Positions 40,571-50,031 of a stretch of 64,000 nucleotides of DNA are shown here, piece after piece; position 1 is the stretch's first letter, and every line of letters starts with the position of its first letter. The notes below the pieces were generated by a model. That model saw only the letters and a list, made by a program, of their open reading frames with translations, had not been told where the DNA came from and did no database searches. The stretch spans positions 1,240,867-1,304,866 of the forward strand of contig NZ_BMJA01000002.1 of NCBI RefSeq assembly GCF_014642835.1. Reading direction: 5' to 3'. The DNA comes from Dyella nitratireducens (GTDB lineage: Bacteria > Pseudomonadota > Gammaproteobacteria > Xanthomonadales > Rhodanobacteraceae). A program made the translations under genes and the position numbers.

Positions 40571-42652
40571 ATGGCCTTACACGGTTACGGTCTTCTGATC
40601 GGGACTATCACGGGTTATCGCAAACCTCGTGGTAGAGAGCGTCATTGGCTGCTTATTGTGCAACCGGGAAATCCTCGCCATCCACCCTACCGGGTGTCGC
40701 TTAATGTGCCGTCGGCTCAACCGCACGACCACTCCGAAATCGAATGTCAGATCGTTGACTTTCCGGCGAATCATCCGTTTGTCCGAAAATTGGTGAATAT
40801 CGGTACGAAGGGAGGTGCAAAAGGCACCTCGAACTTTCTACTCGCCAATGAGAATCAAGGCGTGCCTTGCCTGGACTATGCCGATGGCAACATCGTCGAT
40901 CCATTAGGCTTTCCTTCCGAGGCCGACGCACATCCAAAGGTTGGGAAGGCTTGGCCAAAACAAACCCTGGCGAAGTTGCGGCGTGGTGTGAAAGAAGCCG
41001 CTGCTAGCTTGGAAAAAGCTGCAGAAAGCAACGCGCTGGTGGCCGTTTTTGGCACCGGCCACCCCATGAATCATCAGACGGGTGAATATCCATCGACAGG
41101 ATTTACCGCTGTCGACAATGTGCATATGAACCAAGGCGCTTTTAACCGTACGCATGGCAGCCTGCACTATCAAGAAAACGGAAAGGCGCAGGACGGCGGG
41201 TTGATTATCCTGTTCGAATCCGGCGCACAAGGCATTTTCATCAAATTTCAGTCCCAAACGGTGCATACCGATGAGCATGGAGACCCCAGCATCACGGGTA
41301 TTGAAAAGATAGATGCTGTTGCACCACAGATATGTCAAGCCATTATGCCTCGCATCCCTCGCGCACGAAGCCAGGCACATGCCATCGAGGCACGATCAGT
41401 GGGCGCCGCCGCTGTATCTGCGATGACCTCGGCTGCTCAGCCGTTCGGCCAATCCAATGCGCAAGGCTACGTTTTCGCCGACTTTGATGTAGATGATGCT
41501 ACGGGTCAATTTATTCCTGACAACGACGGTGCCACTTATAAAACCCCTTTCGTTCAAAAGCAGTCGCTAGGTCAAACACAAGGGCCGGTTCCAAATCCCC
41601 GTAGCTATCCGGTTATGGATCTCACCAGCGTCACAGGCCCACAAGTACCGGGCTATACTCAGGATGAAAATGGCCAGCGCATTGCCTTCGACGTCATCGG
41701 CGATAGCGGTGCGGTCAACCAAACCAATTTCGACCGGTACGAACAGAAAGTTTCAGACTTGCTTGCCAATGATGCCAAGGCATCTCAGCCGGCCTTCATG
41801 TTCCACGTTGGCGATGTGGTGTATTACTACGGCGAACGCGCCTATTACTACGGCCAGTTCTACGATCCATTTCGCGCCTACCCTGCTCCCATCTTCGCTA
41901 TTCCTGGCAATCATGATGGCTTGATATACCAAACATCCCAAGTTTCCCTGGCGGATTTCCAAAGCGCGTTCTGCGCCACAGCGCCGGGCCGTTGGCCGGG
42001 AGCGGGAGGCATTCTACGGAGCACGATGACCCAGCCCGGCGTTTATTTCACGCTTGACGCTCCGTTGGTTTCGATTATTGGCCTGTATAGCAACTGTGGC
42101 GAATCGCTTGGATGGCTTGACGGGCAACAACTAAAGTTTCTGTATAACGAATTGATCCGACTCAAGCAAGCACGGCAACAAAGCTTTCGCGCCATCATTT
42201 TGGCTATTCATCATTTTCCACGCTGGTTCCCTGGACAATCCAAGAAAGACCGCACCAGCATAGCCATTGATGCCACCTTTACCAAAGCCGGCTTTTGGCC
42301 AGATGCAGTGATTTGCGGCCATGCGCATCTCTATCAAAGAGTCGTACGCCAGAACGTGGGCCAGAGAAATCGGCAGGACATTCCCTATATTATGACTGGC
42401 GCGGGGGGCTACAACATCAGCCCTCAAGAAGAACTCGCCAAGACCTACATGCAAAAGATTGGTGTCCAAAAAGGCAAAAGCAACAGGCTTGGCAGTGTGA
42501 TCTTCGAATCAGGCTATGTGAAAGCCACAGTGACGAAGCCAGCGACGGGAAATCCAACGCTGAAATTCGAATACCGAAGTGTCAGGCCGCAATCCAGCCA
42601 ACCCGACGACATATGTACGGTTGACTTATTGGCTCGCAAGGTCATCAGCTGA
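40571..42652 (+). CDS. DUF2278-metallophosphoesterase fusion protein
   Basis: 693 aa from the ATG at 40571 with an AGGGGGAAA ribosome site. Residues 1-~215 are DUF2278: LHGYGLLIGTITGYRKPRGR, VSLNVPSAQ, and NVHMNQGAFN with QDGGLIILFE. After a ~130-residue linker comes a calcineurin-like phosphoesterase: FDVIGDSGAV (GD-x-G in place of GD-x-H), FHVGDVVYYYG, IPGNHDG, ILAIHHFPRW and CGHAHLYQR, all metal-ligand motifs in order. Family enzymes hydrolyse phosphomono- or diesters. No signal peptide. The fusion suggests DUF2278 recognises a substrate or partner. Confidence 0.85.
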   Translation: MALHGYGLLIGTITGYRKPRGRERHWLLIVQPGNPRHPPYRVSLNVPSAQPHDHSEIECQIVDFPANHPFVRKLVNIGTKGGAKGTSNFLLANENQGVPCLDYADGNIVDPLGFPSEADAHPKVGKAWPKQTLAKLRRGVKEAAASLEKAAESNALVAVFGTGHPMNHQTGEYPSTGFTAVDNVHMNQGAFNRTHGSLHYQENGKAQDGGLIILFESGAQGIFIKFQSQTVHTDEHGDPSITGIEKIDAVAPQICQAIMPRIPRARSQAHAIEARSVGAAAVSAMTSAAQPFGQSNAQGYVFADFDVDDATGQFIPDNDGATYKTPFVQKQSLGQTQGPVPNPRSYPVMDLTSVTGPQVPGYTQDENGQRIAFDVIGDSGAVNQTNFDRYEQKVSDLLANDAKASQPAFMFHVGDVVYYYGERAYYYGQFYDPFRAYPAPIFAIPGNHDGLIYQTSQVSLADFQSAFCATAPGRWPGAGGILRSTMTQPGVYFTLDAPLVSIIGLYSNCGESLGWLDGQQLKFLYNELIRLKQARQQSFRAIILAIHHFPRWFPGQSKKDRTSIAIDATFTKAGFWPDAVICGHAHLYQRVVRQNVGQRNRQDIPYIMTGAGGYNISPQEELAKTYMQKIGVQKGKSNRLGSVIFESGYVKATVTKPATGNPTLKFEYRSVRPQSSQPDDICTVDLLARKVIS

Positions 42653-42820
42653 AAAGGGCCGCACTAAGCGAAAAGCAAGATCATGACGCAACGGACGGTT
42701 TGATTAGCCGAGGGCGATCTGTCTGCCTTAAGCATCTCACAACGCCGGTAATGCCTTTTGATGCAACGTGGCTGAGCTATTGGTGAGTAGAATTCCAGAA
42801 ATTTCAGGGAGGAGATTGAC

Positions 42821-42880
42821 ATGAGTCTGGCTATTAAGGTGGCTTGGCATGTAGGCTGTATGCAAGAAGTTGGCATATAA
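42821..42880 (+). CDS. Possible 19-aa leader peptide
   Basis: A very strong ribosome site (GGGAGGAG, six bases spacing) precedes an ATG that opens MSLAIKVAWHVGCMQEVGI and stops 26 bp before the MBL-fold gene. It may be a leader peptide, or the surviving start of a deleted gene. Confidence 0.35.
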   Translation: MSLAIKVAWHVGCMQEVGI

Positions 42881-42906
42881 CGATTACGGCCAGGAAAGGA
42901 CTGCAT

Positions 42907-44364
42907 ATGGATGATGTGACAATTTCCACGAATGTTCACTTTTGTGGCGTTGGACAGGGACTTTTTGTTAGAGGCAGTACTCTCATCAAGTTGGTTAGAG
43001 CTTCGGCCGAATCACAAAGTGAGTACACAAGAACATTGCTTCACTGGGTCTACGACTGTGGCTCCACGGACGACAAGCTAGTTATAGATAAAGTTAATAG
43101 CTTGGCCGGCGCAGATCAGCGTCCACAATTCTCAGAAAGAGCACCTGATGAGCGCCCCATTCTCGATTTTGTCGTTATCTCTCATTTTGATTGCGATCAC
43201 ATCCGTGGCCTTTCATCGCTATTGAAGGCGTACAAAGTCAAAAGGATTTTCCTTCCATACCACGACCCACTCGCAATTCTCGGGGAGGTGTTCTCGTCGT
43301 TAGATGAAAGCGCGCGAGACGTTGATCCGCGCGACCTCATTCAGGCATGGACTGATCCCGTGGCGTACATCCGCAGGATACAAAACGGAGGTACTCTGGG
43401 CGATTCTATGGTTAGAGCCGATGATGACCCCACTAAAATCATTTATGTGCCCTACTCTGACGATCCAGCGCCTGAACGGGGAAACAGAGAACCTCAATAC
43501 AGCGACAGCCCTGAACCAGTGATGGCGATACGCCGCCCTCAATCTGAAGAAGTGCCTTCTTCCCAAGATGCTGATGTCAGCATCCTCACCGCTAGTAGCA
43601 ATGTCGTTTGGTGCGGCGTATGGGAGTTTGTGCCCTACGTTGATCCTCAGGCGCGCCAAGCACTACTGAGTTTTAAGCCTGCTGAGAAAATAAAGCTTGA
43701 CGCTCAACTTGAAAAGATCAAGACGCGAAGTAATGATCCCAAGGAGACGGAAGAAAGGTTATGGGAGGCAATCCTTGATTTGAAATTACAATTCTACAAG
43801 GCAGTATCAAGGAAAAAAGTTAGAAGAGGAAGGTCGGAAAAAGTTTCTCCAAGGGAGAAGAATGTCATTTCGTTGATGGCCTATCTGGGTGCGGTCCCTT
43901 CGCTGCCCTCGGGAGTCTGGGCTCGCATCCCTGACGACAAATCGGCCTATCCACCTCAAGTCATGCCAAACGTTCCTGGTTGGGTTCGCCATCATGGCGA
44001 TGGTGCCCTCTTCACCGGTGACGGTTTTTTGCGTGGCTCGAAGGACATTAGCAAATTAGTCAGGTTTTTAGGAGTATCCCGGATTGAGAATACGGTCTTA
44101 CTGCAAGTACCGCATCACGGGTCCGGCCAGAATGGCTCTAAATTTACGCAAGACGCACTGAACACTCCGATCAACGTATTTTGCGCCAATCCATCGGAGA
44201 GTCCCTATCATCCTGACACCGCTGTCGTCGATGCTTTTGCTACCTGGAAAGACGCATCCACCGGCTATCGCCAGGCTCTACGTGTTTTGGTAAATCGGTT
44301 GGACTTTTCGGTGCGTCTTGTGACCGGAGCTAGAGCCTATCCCGGATATTATTGGTGGGTGTAG
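42907..44364 (+). CDS. MBL-fold metallo-hydrolase (ComEC-like)
   Basis: 485 aa from the ATG at 42907 (AAAGGA six bases upstream). The metal site is VVISHFDCDHIRGLSSLL (H-x-D-x-D-H), later GALFTGDG with the bridging Asp and LLQVPHHGSGQNG with the C-terminal His. A ~190-residue charged insert (LDAQLEKIKTRSNDPKETEE) separates the halves. Stand-alone MBL proteins of this kind occur in phage-defence loci and near competence genes; here it is alone except for a possible leader peptide. Lower GC than average for the window. Confidence 0.82.
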   Translation: MDDVTISTNVHFCGVGQGLFVRGSTLIKLVRASAESQSEYTRTLLHWVYDCGSTDDKLVIDKVNSLAGADQRPQFSERAPDERPILDFVVISHFDCDHIRGLSSLLKAYKVKRIFLPYHDPLAILGEVFSSLDESARDVDPRDLIQAWTDPVAYIRRIQNGGTLGDSMVRADDDPTKIIYVPYSDDPAPERGNREPQYSDSPEPVMAIRRPQSEEVPSSQDADVSILTASSNVVWCGVWEFVPYVDPQARQALLSFKPAEKIKLDAQLEKIKTRSNDPKETEERLWEAILDLKLQFYKAVSRKKVRRGRSEKVSPREKNVISLMAYLGAVPSLPSGVWARIPDDKSAYPPQVMPNVPGWVRHHGDGALFTGDGFLRGSKDISKLVRFLGVSRIENTVLLQVPHHGSGQNGSKFTQDALNTPINVFCANPSESPYHPDTAVVDAFATWKDASTGYRQALRVLVNRLDFSVRLVTGARAYPGYYWWV

Positions 44365-44450
44365 GACACTTGGTCGAATGGTGAACTTGCGACAATCGAC
44401 TTGAACATTTGGCAGGCAATCTTCGATCTGCATCAGTAAGTGCCAGACGA

Positions 44451-45248
44451 TCATTTTTCGATTCGGAACGAACATATAGTCCCCCCAGCAAATGAAGCTC
44501 CTTGCCACCTATCAAGATGAGGCCAGTTACCTAAAGCTATATTCTCAACTGCCACAATGTCGACAGGTCTATCGCCAGGTAAGGCAGCCACCCATCGATC
44601 GAACGAATCTAGGATGACGGGGTTTGTGTTTTTCCAAATGGCAAGTTCACCCGAGCCCCCGAATTCTGACGGTATCGTTTTTTTCAGATCGGCCCCCTCG
44701 TAAGCGGCGCGATATTTGATCGGAGGATAATTTGCCATATAAGGCTTTTTGCTGCATCGGAGGGTATCCATATACATGAAGCTAATTGCCCGCCCTTCGA
44801 AGGTCATTGATCCCGTATAGAAAGCCAGGTTTTTGTCGGATGAAGCATCTGCAACCGCCTTGATCTGATCACTTAGATTAAGCGGCAGGTTAGCAACCGA
44901 ATGCTCTCCTCTATTTGCCTTCATCATCGTTAGATATGTCGATGATGGATCTGCAACCGCTACTTTTTTCCAATCTGGAAATGTAAATTCTTTTGTCTTG
45001 GATGGCGGTAATTTGGTGAAACGAAAATTGCATAGCTGATCGTCGGTCATTTGAGGTACTCCGGCCTCCTTAACCATTTGTAGGAATTCACCACACATCT
45101 TTGGGTTGGAGTTGACCTCAGTTTTGATGGTTGTAGCACCGACGAGCTCGGTCGTTAGTAGCGTTAACAGCACACACAATGAGCGCCCGCAACCGGGGAA
45201 CAGGGACATAGACATTTCCAGTGCCGACGGTCTTCGAAGCTTTGTCAT
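44451..45248 (-). CDS. Hypothetical secreted protein
   Basis: 265 aa from the ATG at 45248 (GGAAG seven bases upstream). The signal peptide runs through LCVLLTLLTTELVGA. Cys residues occur in CGEFLQMV, DQLCNFRF, LRCSKKPY and TICSFRIEK, which could form disulphides. The C-terminal part SFDRWVAALPGDRPVDIVAV followed by ENIALGNWPHLDRWQG looks like a folded periplasmic domain. No family recognised. Converges with the MBL gene. Confidence 0.65.
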   Translation of the reverse strand: MTKLRRPSALEMSMSLFPGCGRSLCVLLTLLTTELVGATTIKTEVNSNPKMCGEFLQMVKEAGVPQMTDDQLCNFRFTKLPPSKTKEFTFPDWKKVAVADPSSTYLTMMKANRGEHSVANLPLNLSDQIKAVADASSDKNLAFYTGSMTFEGRAISFMYMDTLRCSKKPYMANYPPIKYRAAYEGADLKKTIPSEFGGSGELAIWKNTNPVILDSFDRWVAALPGDRPVDIVAVENIALGNWPHLDRWQGASFAGGTICSFRIEK

Positions 45249-45562
45249 AGAAATCTTCCCAAAGAGTAATCTCAATTTCTACCTGTAAGAGAAGTGGGAG
45301 GAGACTCCCCACCCTGCCTTCATAGGCTCATCGAAACATCGACGGTTTACGGACATGCATGCGCTCATGCCATCGCGCACACATCAAACCAGCGATCGCC
45401 TACGTGACATACGTGCCGTATTTGTTACGCTCGGCCCGTCATCGGCGCCGTCTGTTTGCGGGCTACGCCGTTGACCCTTGCAGCAATGCAGTGAGAAAGC
45501 GCGGGCCGCATGGGGTGCAACCCATACGACCCGCTACCACAACCAACTACACGGAGTTGATC
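45249..45562. other. Intergenic region
   Basis: 314 bp between the secreted-protein gene and the 106-aa gene; no terminator, operator or repeat stands out. Confidence 0.4.
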
Positions 45563-45883
45563 ATGGGTGTCATGGATCATACGGCACGTGCGTGCCCATC
45601 AAAACCCTTCTGGCTCATCGAAGAGTCTCAGCTGCCACCAGACCCTGAACAGGCCAGGCGGTACATTCAGCTCATGAGTATCGCCGGCACGTCGCTGGCG
45701 ATGTGCGTGATTCGAAATCTCTTGAGATGCGACCGGGTCGCCCGCCGACCAAAGCCGGCCCATCGGCCCGCTGACGTCGACGCACGGCCACTCAGCCCAA
45801 CGCAAGTGGAGGGCCTACGCGCCGCGCTGTACTTCCTGCGCCAATATGGCGACGGGCTGCTGCAAGCGGAGCGGGATGGATAA
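45563..45883 (+). CDS. Hypothetical protein (106 aa)
   Basis: ATG with GGAG six bases upstream. The N-terminus FWLIEESQLPPDPEQARRYI is followed by a helical middle (SIAGTSLAMCVIRNLLRCDR) and the C-terminus LSPTQVEGLRAALYFLRQYG. A longer frame upstream (from 45359) has a Cys/Arg-rich lead without ribosome site. Function unknown; convergent with the toxin-like operon. Confidence 0.6.
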   Translation: MGVMDHTARACPSKPFWLIEESQLPPDPEQARRYIQLMSIAGTSLAMCVIRNLLRCDRVARRPKPAHRPADVDARPLSPTQVEGLRAALYFLRQYGDGLLQAERDG

Positions 45884-45911
45884 CTCGCTCGTGTACGCAT
45901 GATCCCCTTCC

Positions 45912-45942
45912 GCGGCACACCCACTGGAGATCGGTGTGCCGC
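45912..45942. terminator. Hairpin between convergent genes
   Basis: GCGGCACACC-N11-GGTGTGCCGC, a 10-bp perfect stem, between the stops at 45883 and 46005. It has no T-run, so intrinsic termination is uncertain. Confidence 0.5.
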
Positions 45943-46004
45943 ATCTGGAGTGAGAAACAGCAGGAATGCGAGAGGCATTTCTTCATGCGTTCGGCCTGAG
46001 CCGG

Positions 46005-48596
46005 CTAAAAGATGCGCGTCACGGCTACATCAATCGAGCGTTGCTGGTGGAGGGGTTGACACCCTTTATCGAGAAGCACTGCACGCACATGCCGCGAATA
46101 ATGATAGGCGCGCATCCATGGCAACTCCGGCGCCGGAAAATCGCTGTGCCAGTCTGCCTGATATCGCAAGTACAAATTGCGGCGCGCGGCGGAGACGGCA
46201 CGCTCCAGCCTGACACCTATCGCACCGATGTCCCGCAAAGCGGAAAGAAGTTCTTCCACACTGCTGCAGTCCATGCCAAAGGCCGGCGCCAACAGCGAAG
46301 CCAGCATCTGCGGAAATTCATTCCACTCCTGCGCAGTCATATCGAGGCATTCCTCGCCGTCGAATATCGTCATGTCCTCGGCGATATGCAGATACTCGGT
46401 ATCGTGGGTGAGCGCGTGCACGAGCATTGCCGCCTTGTAGGTCGTGCATGCCCTGAAAAAAAGCGACAGCGCCGATGCCAGCTGCGCATCGTCGGTAGTC
46501 TTTATAAGCCTGCCCGTAGCGCCATCGCTCAAATACCACGCCAAGGCATTAAGTAGATGCCAGGCTCTTTGGCGATCGGGCGACTGTTGCTCGGTGGCCA
46601 CTTGTTCGTTGTCGAGCAGGCGGTGCAGCGCAAATATGCCGCGCCGCTGTGCGGCTTTCATCTCGGCGAGGCACTCGGTCAGAAGTCGGTTGTCGGTCTC
46701 CGCGGGTGGGTGCGAAGAGGTCCATTGTCGCGACGCCTGCTCGAGATCCCGGATCAGCACGTCCAGGGCGTCATCGGTGACCGGTCCAGGTCCGTTGGCA
46801 AGCAGACGTAGACGCAAGAACAACTCGTGCGCCTTGCGGGCAGCGGAGTCTGCGATATCCCGATCGATGCGGTCGATTGGAGAACCCAGCCGGGATTGAT
46901 AGATGGCTCGGCGCTGTATGGCTTCCCACACGCCGCGATGATTTTCGTCGGTGTCGGCAACACCGCTGCTGCGCACTATTTCGTAGATCCAGTCGAGCGC
47001 TGACCGCGCGGCATGGGCATGCGCCGCATGGCCGCCTGCGTCCGCGCGGGCGATCTGTGCCTCGGTATCGGCCAGCGCGCCGACTAGCGGCGCCCTCAAC
47101 ATTTTCACGGTGTCGACATCGGGCCGCGAAAGTTCACCGAGGATGATCACACGGCCCTGATCATCGGTGCCGAAATGCAGGCCCTGGAACAATACGTTCC
47201 AGCGATCGCCGGTTTCGTTACCGACCTGCATCGCTCCGGTGAGTGCCGGCGTGTAGCAGCGAAAGGTGGCGAATGCCTGGTCGGACAAGCGCACTACCGG
47301 CACCCTGTCGTCTTTGCCGCGCGCATCGATCGAGAAAGCAAACAGCGTGACATGTTGCCCCGGCAGCGTTATCGGCTCATCGCTGTAAAACGAAAGTTGT
47401 CTGCTAAATAAGCATAGCGATCGTGTTGCATCCAGGCGGGCGGCAAGCGATGCACTTACCGAAGTCGTATCGCCGAGAACCAGGTTGTCGCCGTCTTCGT
47501 GGATGACGATGTCGCCGCCATGACCCGCCTCGGAAGCTGCGCTATCCAGGGGGATCCGTACGGCATCGCCGAAGCGCTGCAGCAGCGCACCTTTCAATAC
47601 GCGCTGCCAGGCGATCGCACGATAGTTCTCCATGTACGGACTATGCGCCGTAAATTCGATATCGATGGGGACACTGCGCTGCAACCCGTCGAGCAACGCC
47701 GCGATGTTTTCGCCCGGTCGCACGAAGGGGGCCAGCAGATTGTCTGCAGCAGCGGAATGATGGCCGCGCCATGCTCCAGTGGCCACGCTGTGCTCCAACA
47801 GCGGATCGTCCGCCGCGCTGACGATCCAGCCGCGTGATGCGATCCATTCGTCGCCGGTATACGCAAAGAACGCCTTGGCCAGTGGCCCACTGGCATCGCA
47901 CGCCGACTGCGACCAGAGTGTCCGCAGCAAGCGGTAACGCTGCGGATGGCAGACCATGACCTGAAACAGGCGGTTGCCCATGCCGATCCGCGTCACAAAG
48001 TGCGTTCCGCACGTATCGAAGTAATCCAGGTAGCGGTCGGCTTGCTGTTTGTGGACGATGACGTCCACATCGCCATGGCGGCGTACATGCCCTGCGACGC
48101 GCAGGCGGCCCATGGCGTGAAGGCCCTCGCGCGTCCAATAGTTGTCGATATGGATGCGCCGCCCGACGCCGCCCTCTTCCGCCTCGTGCCGATGATCGGC
48201 GTCTTCGCGCCGCAATTGCAGCAAGACCAGACCGCCACCGTCGAGTTGCTCCACCGGCAGATGCAGCAGTGCGCTCAGCGAAGCCAGCGCTGCAGCACGC
48301 CTTCCACCGCCAAGCATCAAGGCGCTCGGTGGCAAGGCAAAACGGCCGGCGTCGGCGAGTATCGGGCGAACACGATAGGCGAACAACGCGTCCACCAATG
48401 ACTCAATCGTATCGTGCAAGCCGACTTCGGGCGAACCCCAACTCCCCCTGCCTGAAGGTTCGGATACGGGAAACCCCGCCCATGCCGCGCATGGCGGCAG
48501 ATCGAACGGCACCACCGTGCCGGATGCCCCAAACCATGCAGGGCGCAACCCGTGCAGCACGTTCACGCTGTTTCCCAATTGCACGGTCGCACCCAT
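46005..48596 (-). CDS. Large protein with MACPF-like N-terminal region (863 aa)
   Basis: Residues ~1-560 are collinear with the first ~590 residues of the 1921-aa protein at 51544: LGNSVNVLHGLRPAW matches LGKTANLFFGYRPVW, and WQRVLKGALLQRFGDAVRIP matches WDRIVKGGLLQKYGDSVLIP. At ~195, FDTCGTHFVTRIGMGN resembles the MACPF signature (Y/W-G-T/S-H-F/Y). The C-terminal ~300 residues are helical and not shared. No classical signal peptide. Last gene of a four-gene operon, 13 bp after the previous stop. Pore formation is inferred; I have not seen a complete MACPF domain. Confidence 0.7.
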   Translation of the reverse strand: MGATVQLGNSVNVLHGLRPAWFGASGTVVPFDLPPCAAWAGFPVSEPSGRGSWGSPEVGLHDTIESLVDALFAYRVRPILADAGRFALPPSALMLGGGRRAAALASLSALLHLPVEQLDGGGLVLLQLRREDADHRHEAEEGGVGRRIHIDNYWTREGLHAMGRLRVAGHVRRHGDVDVIVHKQQADRYLDYFDTCGTHFVTRIGMGNRLFQVMVCHPQRYRLLRTLWSQSACDASGPLAKAFFAYTGDEWIASRGWIVSAADDPLLEHSVATGAWRGHHSAAADNLLAPFVRPGENIAALLDGLQRSVPIDIEFTAHSPYMENYRAIAWQRVLKGALLQRFGDAVRIPLDSAASEAGHGGDIVIHEDGDNLVLGDTTSVSASLAARLDATRSLCLFSRQLSFYSDEPITLPGQHVTLFAFSIDARGKDDRVPVVRLSDQAFATFRCYTPALTGAMQVGNETGDRWNVLFQGLHFGTDDQGRVIILGELSRPDVDTVKMLRAPLVGALADTEAQIARADAGGHAAHAHAARSALDWIYEIVRSSGVADTDENHRGVWEAIQRRAIYQSRLGSPIDRIDRDIADSAARKAHELFLRLRLLANGPGPVTDDALDVLIRDLEQASRQWTSSHPPAETDNRLLTECLAEMKAAQRRGIFALHRLLDNEQVATEQQSPDRQRAWHLLNALAWYLSDGATGRLIKTTDDAQLASALSLFFRACTTYKAAMLVHALTHDTEYLHIAEDMTIFDGEECLDMTAQEWNEFPQMLASLLAPAFGMDCSSVEELLSALRDIGAIGVRLERAVSAARRNLYLRYQADWHSDFPAPELPWMRAYHYSRHVRAVLLDKGCQPLHQQRSIDVAVTRIF

Positions 48597-48609
48597 CGCG
48601 AATAACGCC

Positions 48610-50016
48610 TCAGGCCGGCGAAAAACGCCCGGCGATCAGCAGGTCGGCTGGAACCTGCACTTGGCTCATGCTGATCAAGTTGCCGGGAAAAACCAGATTC
48701 TTCAAGGCGAAATACGTGACCGGAGAAAACGACACGCCCGCCATGGCGTTGCGAATGTCGTTGTTGAGAATGTCCTGCAGACGCGATTTCATCTCTCCTT
48801 CGGCACCGCCGCTGACCGTCACCGACGGCGTGCCCGGCACGATCCTGATCGACTGCCCTTGCCCGCTGCCGGACAACGCCACCGCGTAACGTGCCGACAC
48901 GGTGATGTCGACCAGCGCATTGCCCTGCGTGTGAATCTGCTGCGACAGCGCGAAACCTTCGGTGGCCGTGCCGGTGTAGTCGCCGCCCAGATACACGCTG
49001 TAAGTCACATCATGGCGATTGCAGCAATTGCCGTAGCTGAAGCTGCCCTGGAAATGCATCTGCGGATTGATGGTGGCATACCATGCGTTGTAGCCGTTTT
49101 TCGGCGGCAACGGAATCAGCGAAAAGCCGCCACCGTGATTGTTGAATCCATGCGTCAACACGTCCTGGTACAGCACACGCGAACTGATCATCAAGGTGCA
49201 GGTCAGGCCGTCGGCGGTGGGGATCGGCTCGTTGACATTGATCACATTGCTCGACGGCGTGCTGCCGTTGGTGGTGATCAGCAACTGCACGATGGTATTG
49301 CCGGCATTGGTGGTCACCACGTTGAAACGAAACGATCGCGGCGTCAGCCCGGGCGAGCCGGCAAGGCTCTGGAAATCAATGGAGGCCAGCACATAACGGA
49401 TCTGGTGCGTCGCGAACCAGTTCTTGAGCTGGTTGACCAGCGTGGCATTGTCCACTCCCACGATGGTCAACGCATTCAAGGTAAACGCGCCCTGCGCAAA
49501 TGACAGCACCAGCGACTGTGCGTTGTTGACGATGCCCTGTACCTGTTGCAGCGCTACCGTGCCGGACAGGTACGGGTGCTTCGACATGTCCACCGGTTGC
49601 GGATTGGCCCATTCCACGTGCGGATCGTTGGGCGAGAGGTTGGCGGTGGCCGGGTTGAAGTTTTGCGGCACCACCATGGTGCCCAGGCGCGATGCGCCCT
49701 GCAGGATATCCTGGCGCACCGTGACTTCGTTGCGGCCGCTGGTGAACTGAAACAGCGGTGCGCCCAGCTCGACGTTGAACTGCGTAACGTTGGTGTAATA
49801 CCCCTGGCCATGCGGCAACGGCAGTACGCCTTCGCACCAGATGACGGCGATCGACAATCGGCCGGTCCGGCCGGTCTGCTGGTTCCATTGCGCCATGAAG
49901 AACGTGTTGACCGAACTCTCCAGCAGGTTCATCACGGCATCCCAGCCTTGCAACACCTCTTTGTTTTGATACATCTGCTGCAGCAGATTGCTCAAGGTCG
50001 CGGGGCTTGCGGTCAT
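48610..50016 (-). CDS. TULIP/P47-like protein (468 aa)
   Basis: The N-terminus (MYQNKEVLQGWDAVMNLLES, then SVNTFFMAQW) has the G-W-D-x-V start I know from P47/OrfX proteins of clostridial toxin clusters, which fold as tubular lipid-binding (TULIP) domains. The same arrangement, with GYYTNVTQFNVELGAPLFQF and a C-terminus FALKNLVFPGNLISMSQVQV then PADLLIAGRF, recurs in the 464-aa neighbour and the last third of the 1921-aa protein, so all are paralogues. No signal peptide. Starts 15 bp after the 464-aa gene. A lipid-binding or toxin-assembly role is inferred. Confidence 0.7.
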   Translation of the reverse strand: MTASPATLSNLLQQMYQNKEVLQGWDAVMNLLESSVNTFFMAQWNQQTGRTGRLSIAVIWCEGVLPLPHGQGYYTNVTQFNVELGAPLFQFTSGRNEVTVRQDILQGASRLGTMVVPQNFNPATANLSPNDPHVEWANPQPVDMSKHPYLSGTVALQQVQGIVNNAQSLVLSFAQGAFTLNALTIVGVDNATLVNQLKNWFATHQIRYVLASIDFQSLAGSPGLTPRSFRFNVVTTNAGNTIVQLLITTNGSTPSSNVINVNEPIPTADGLTCTLMISSRVLYQDVLTHGFNNHGGGFSLIPLPPKNGYNAWYATINPQMHFQGSFSYGNCCNRHDVTYSVYLGGDYTGTATEGFALSQQIHTQGNALVDITVSARYAVALSGSGQGQSIRIVPGTPSVTVSGGAEGEMKSRLQDILNNDIRNAMAGVSFSPVTYFALKNLVFPGNLISMSQVQVPADLLIAGRFSPA

Positions 50017-50031
50017 CGGAAATCCTTTGGC

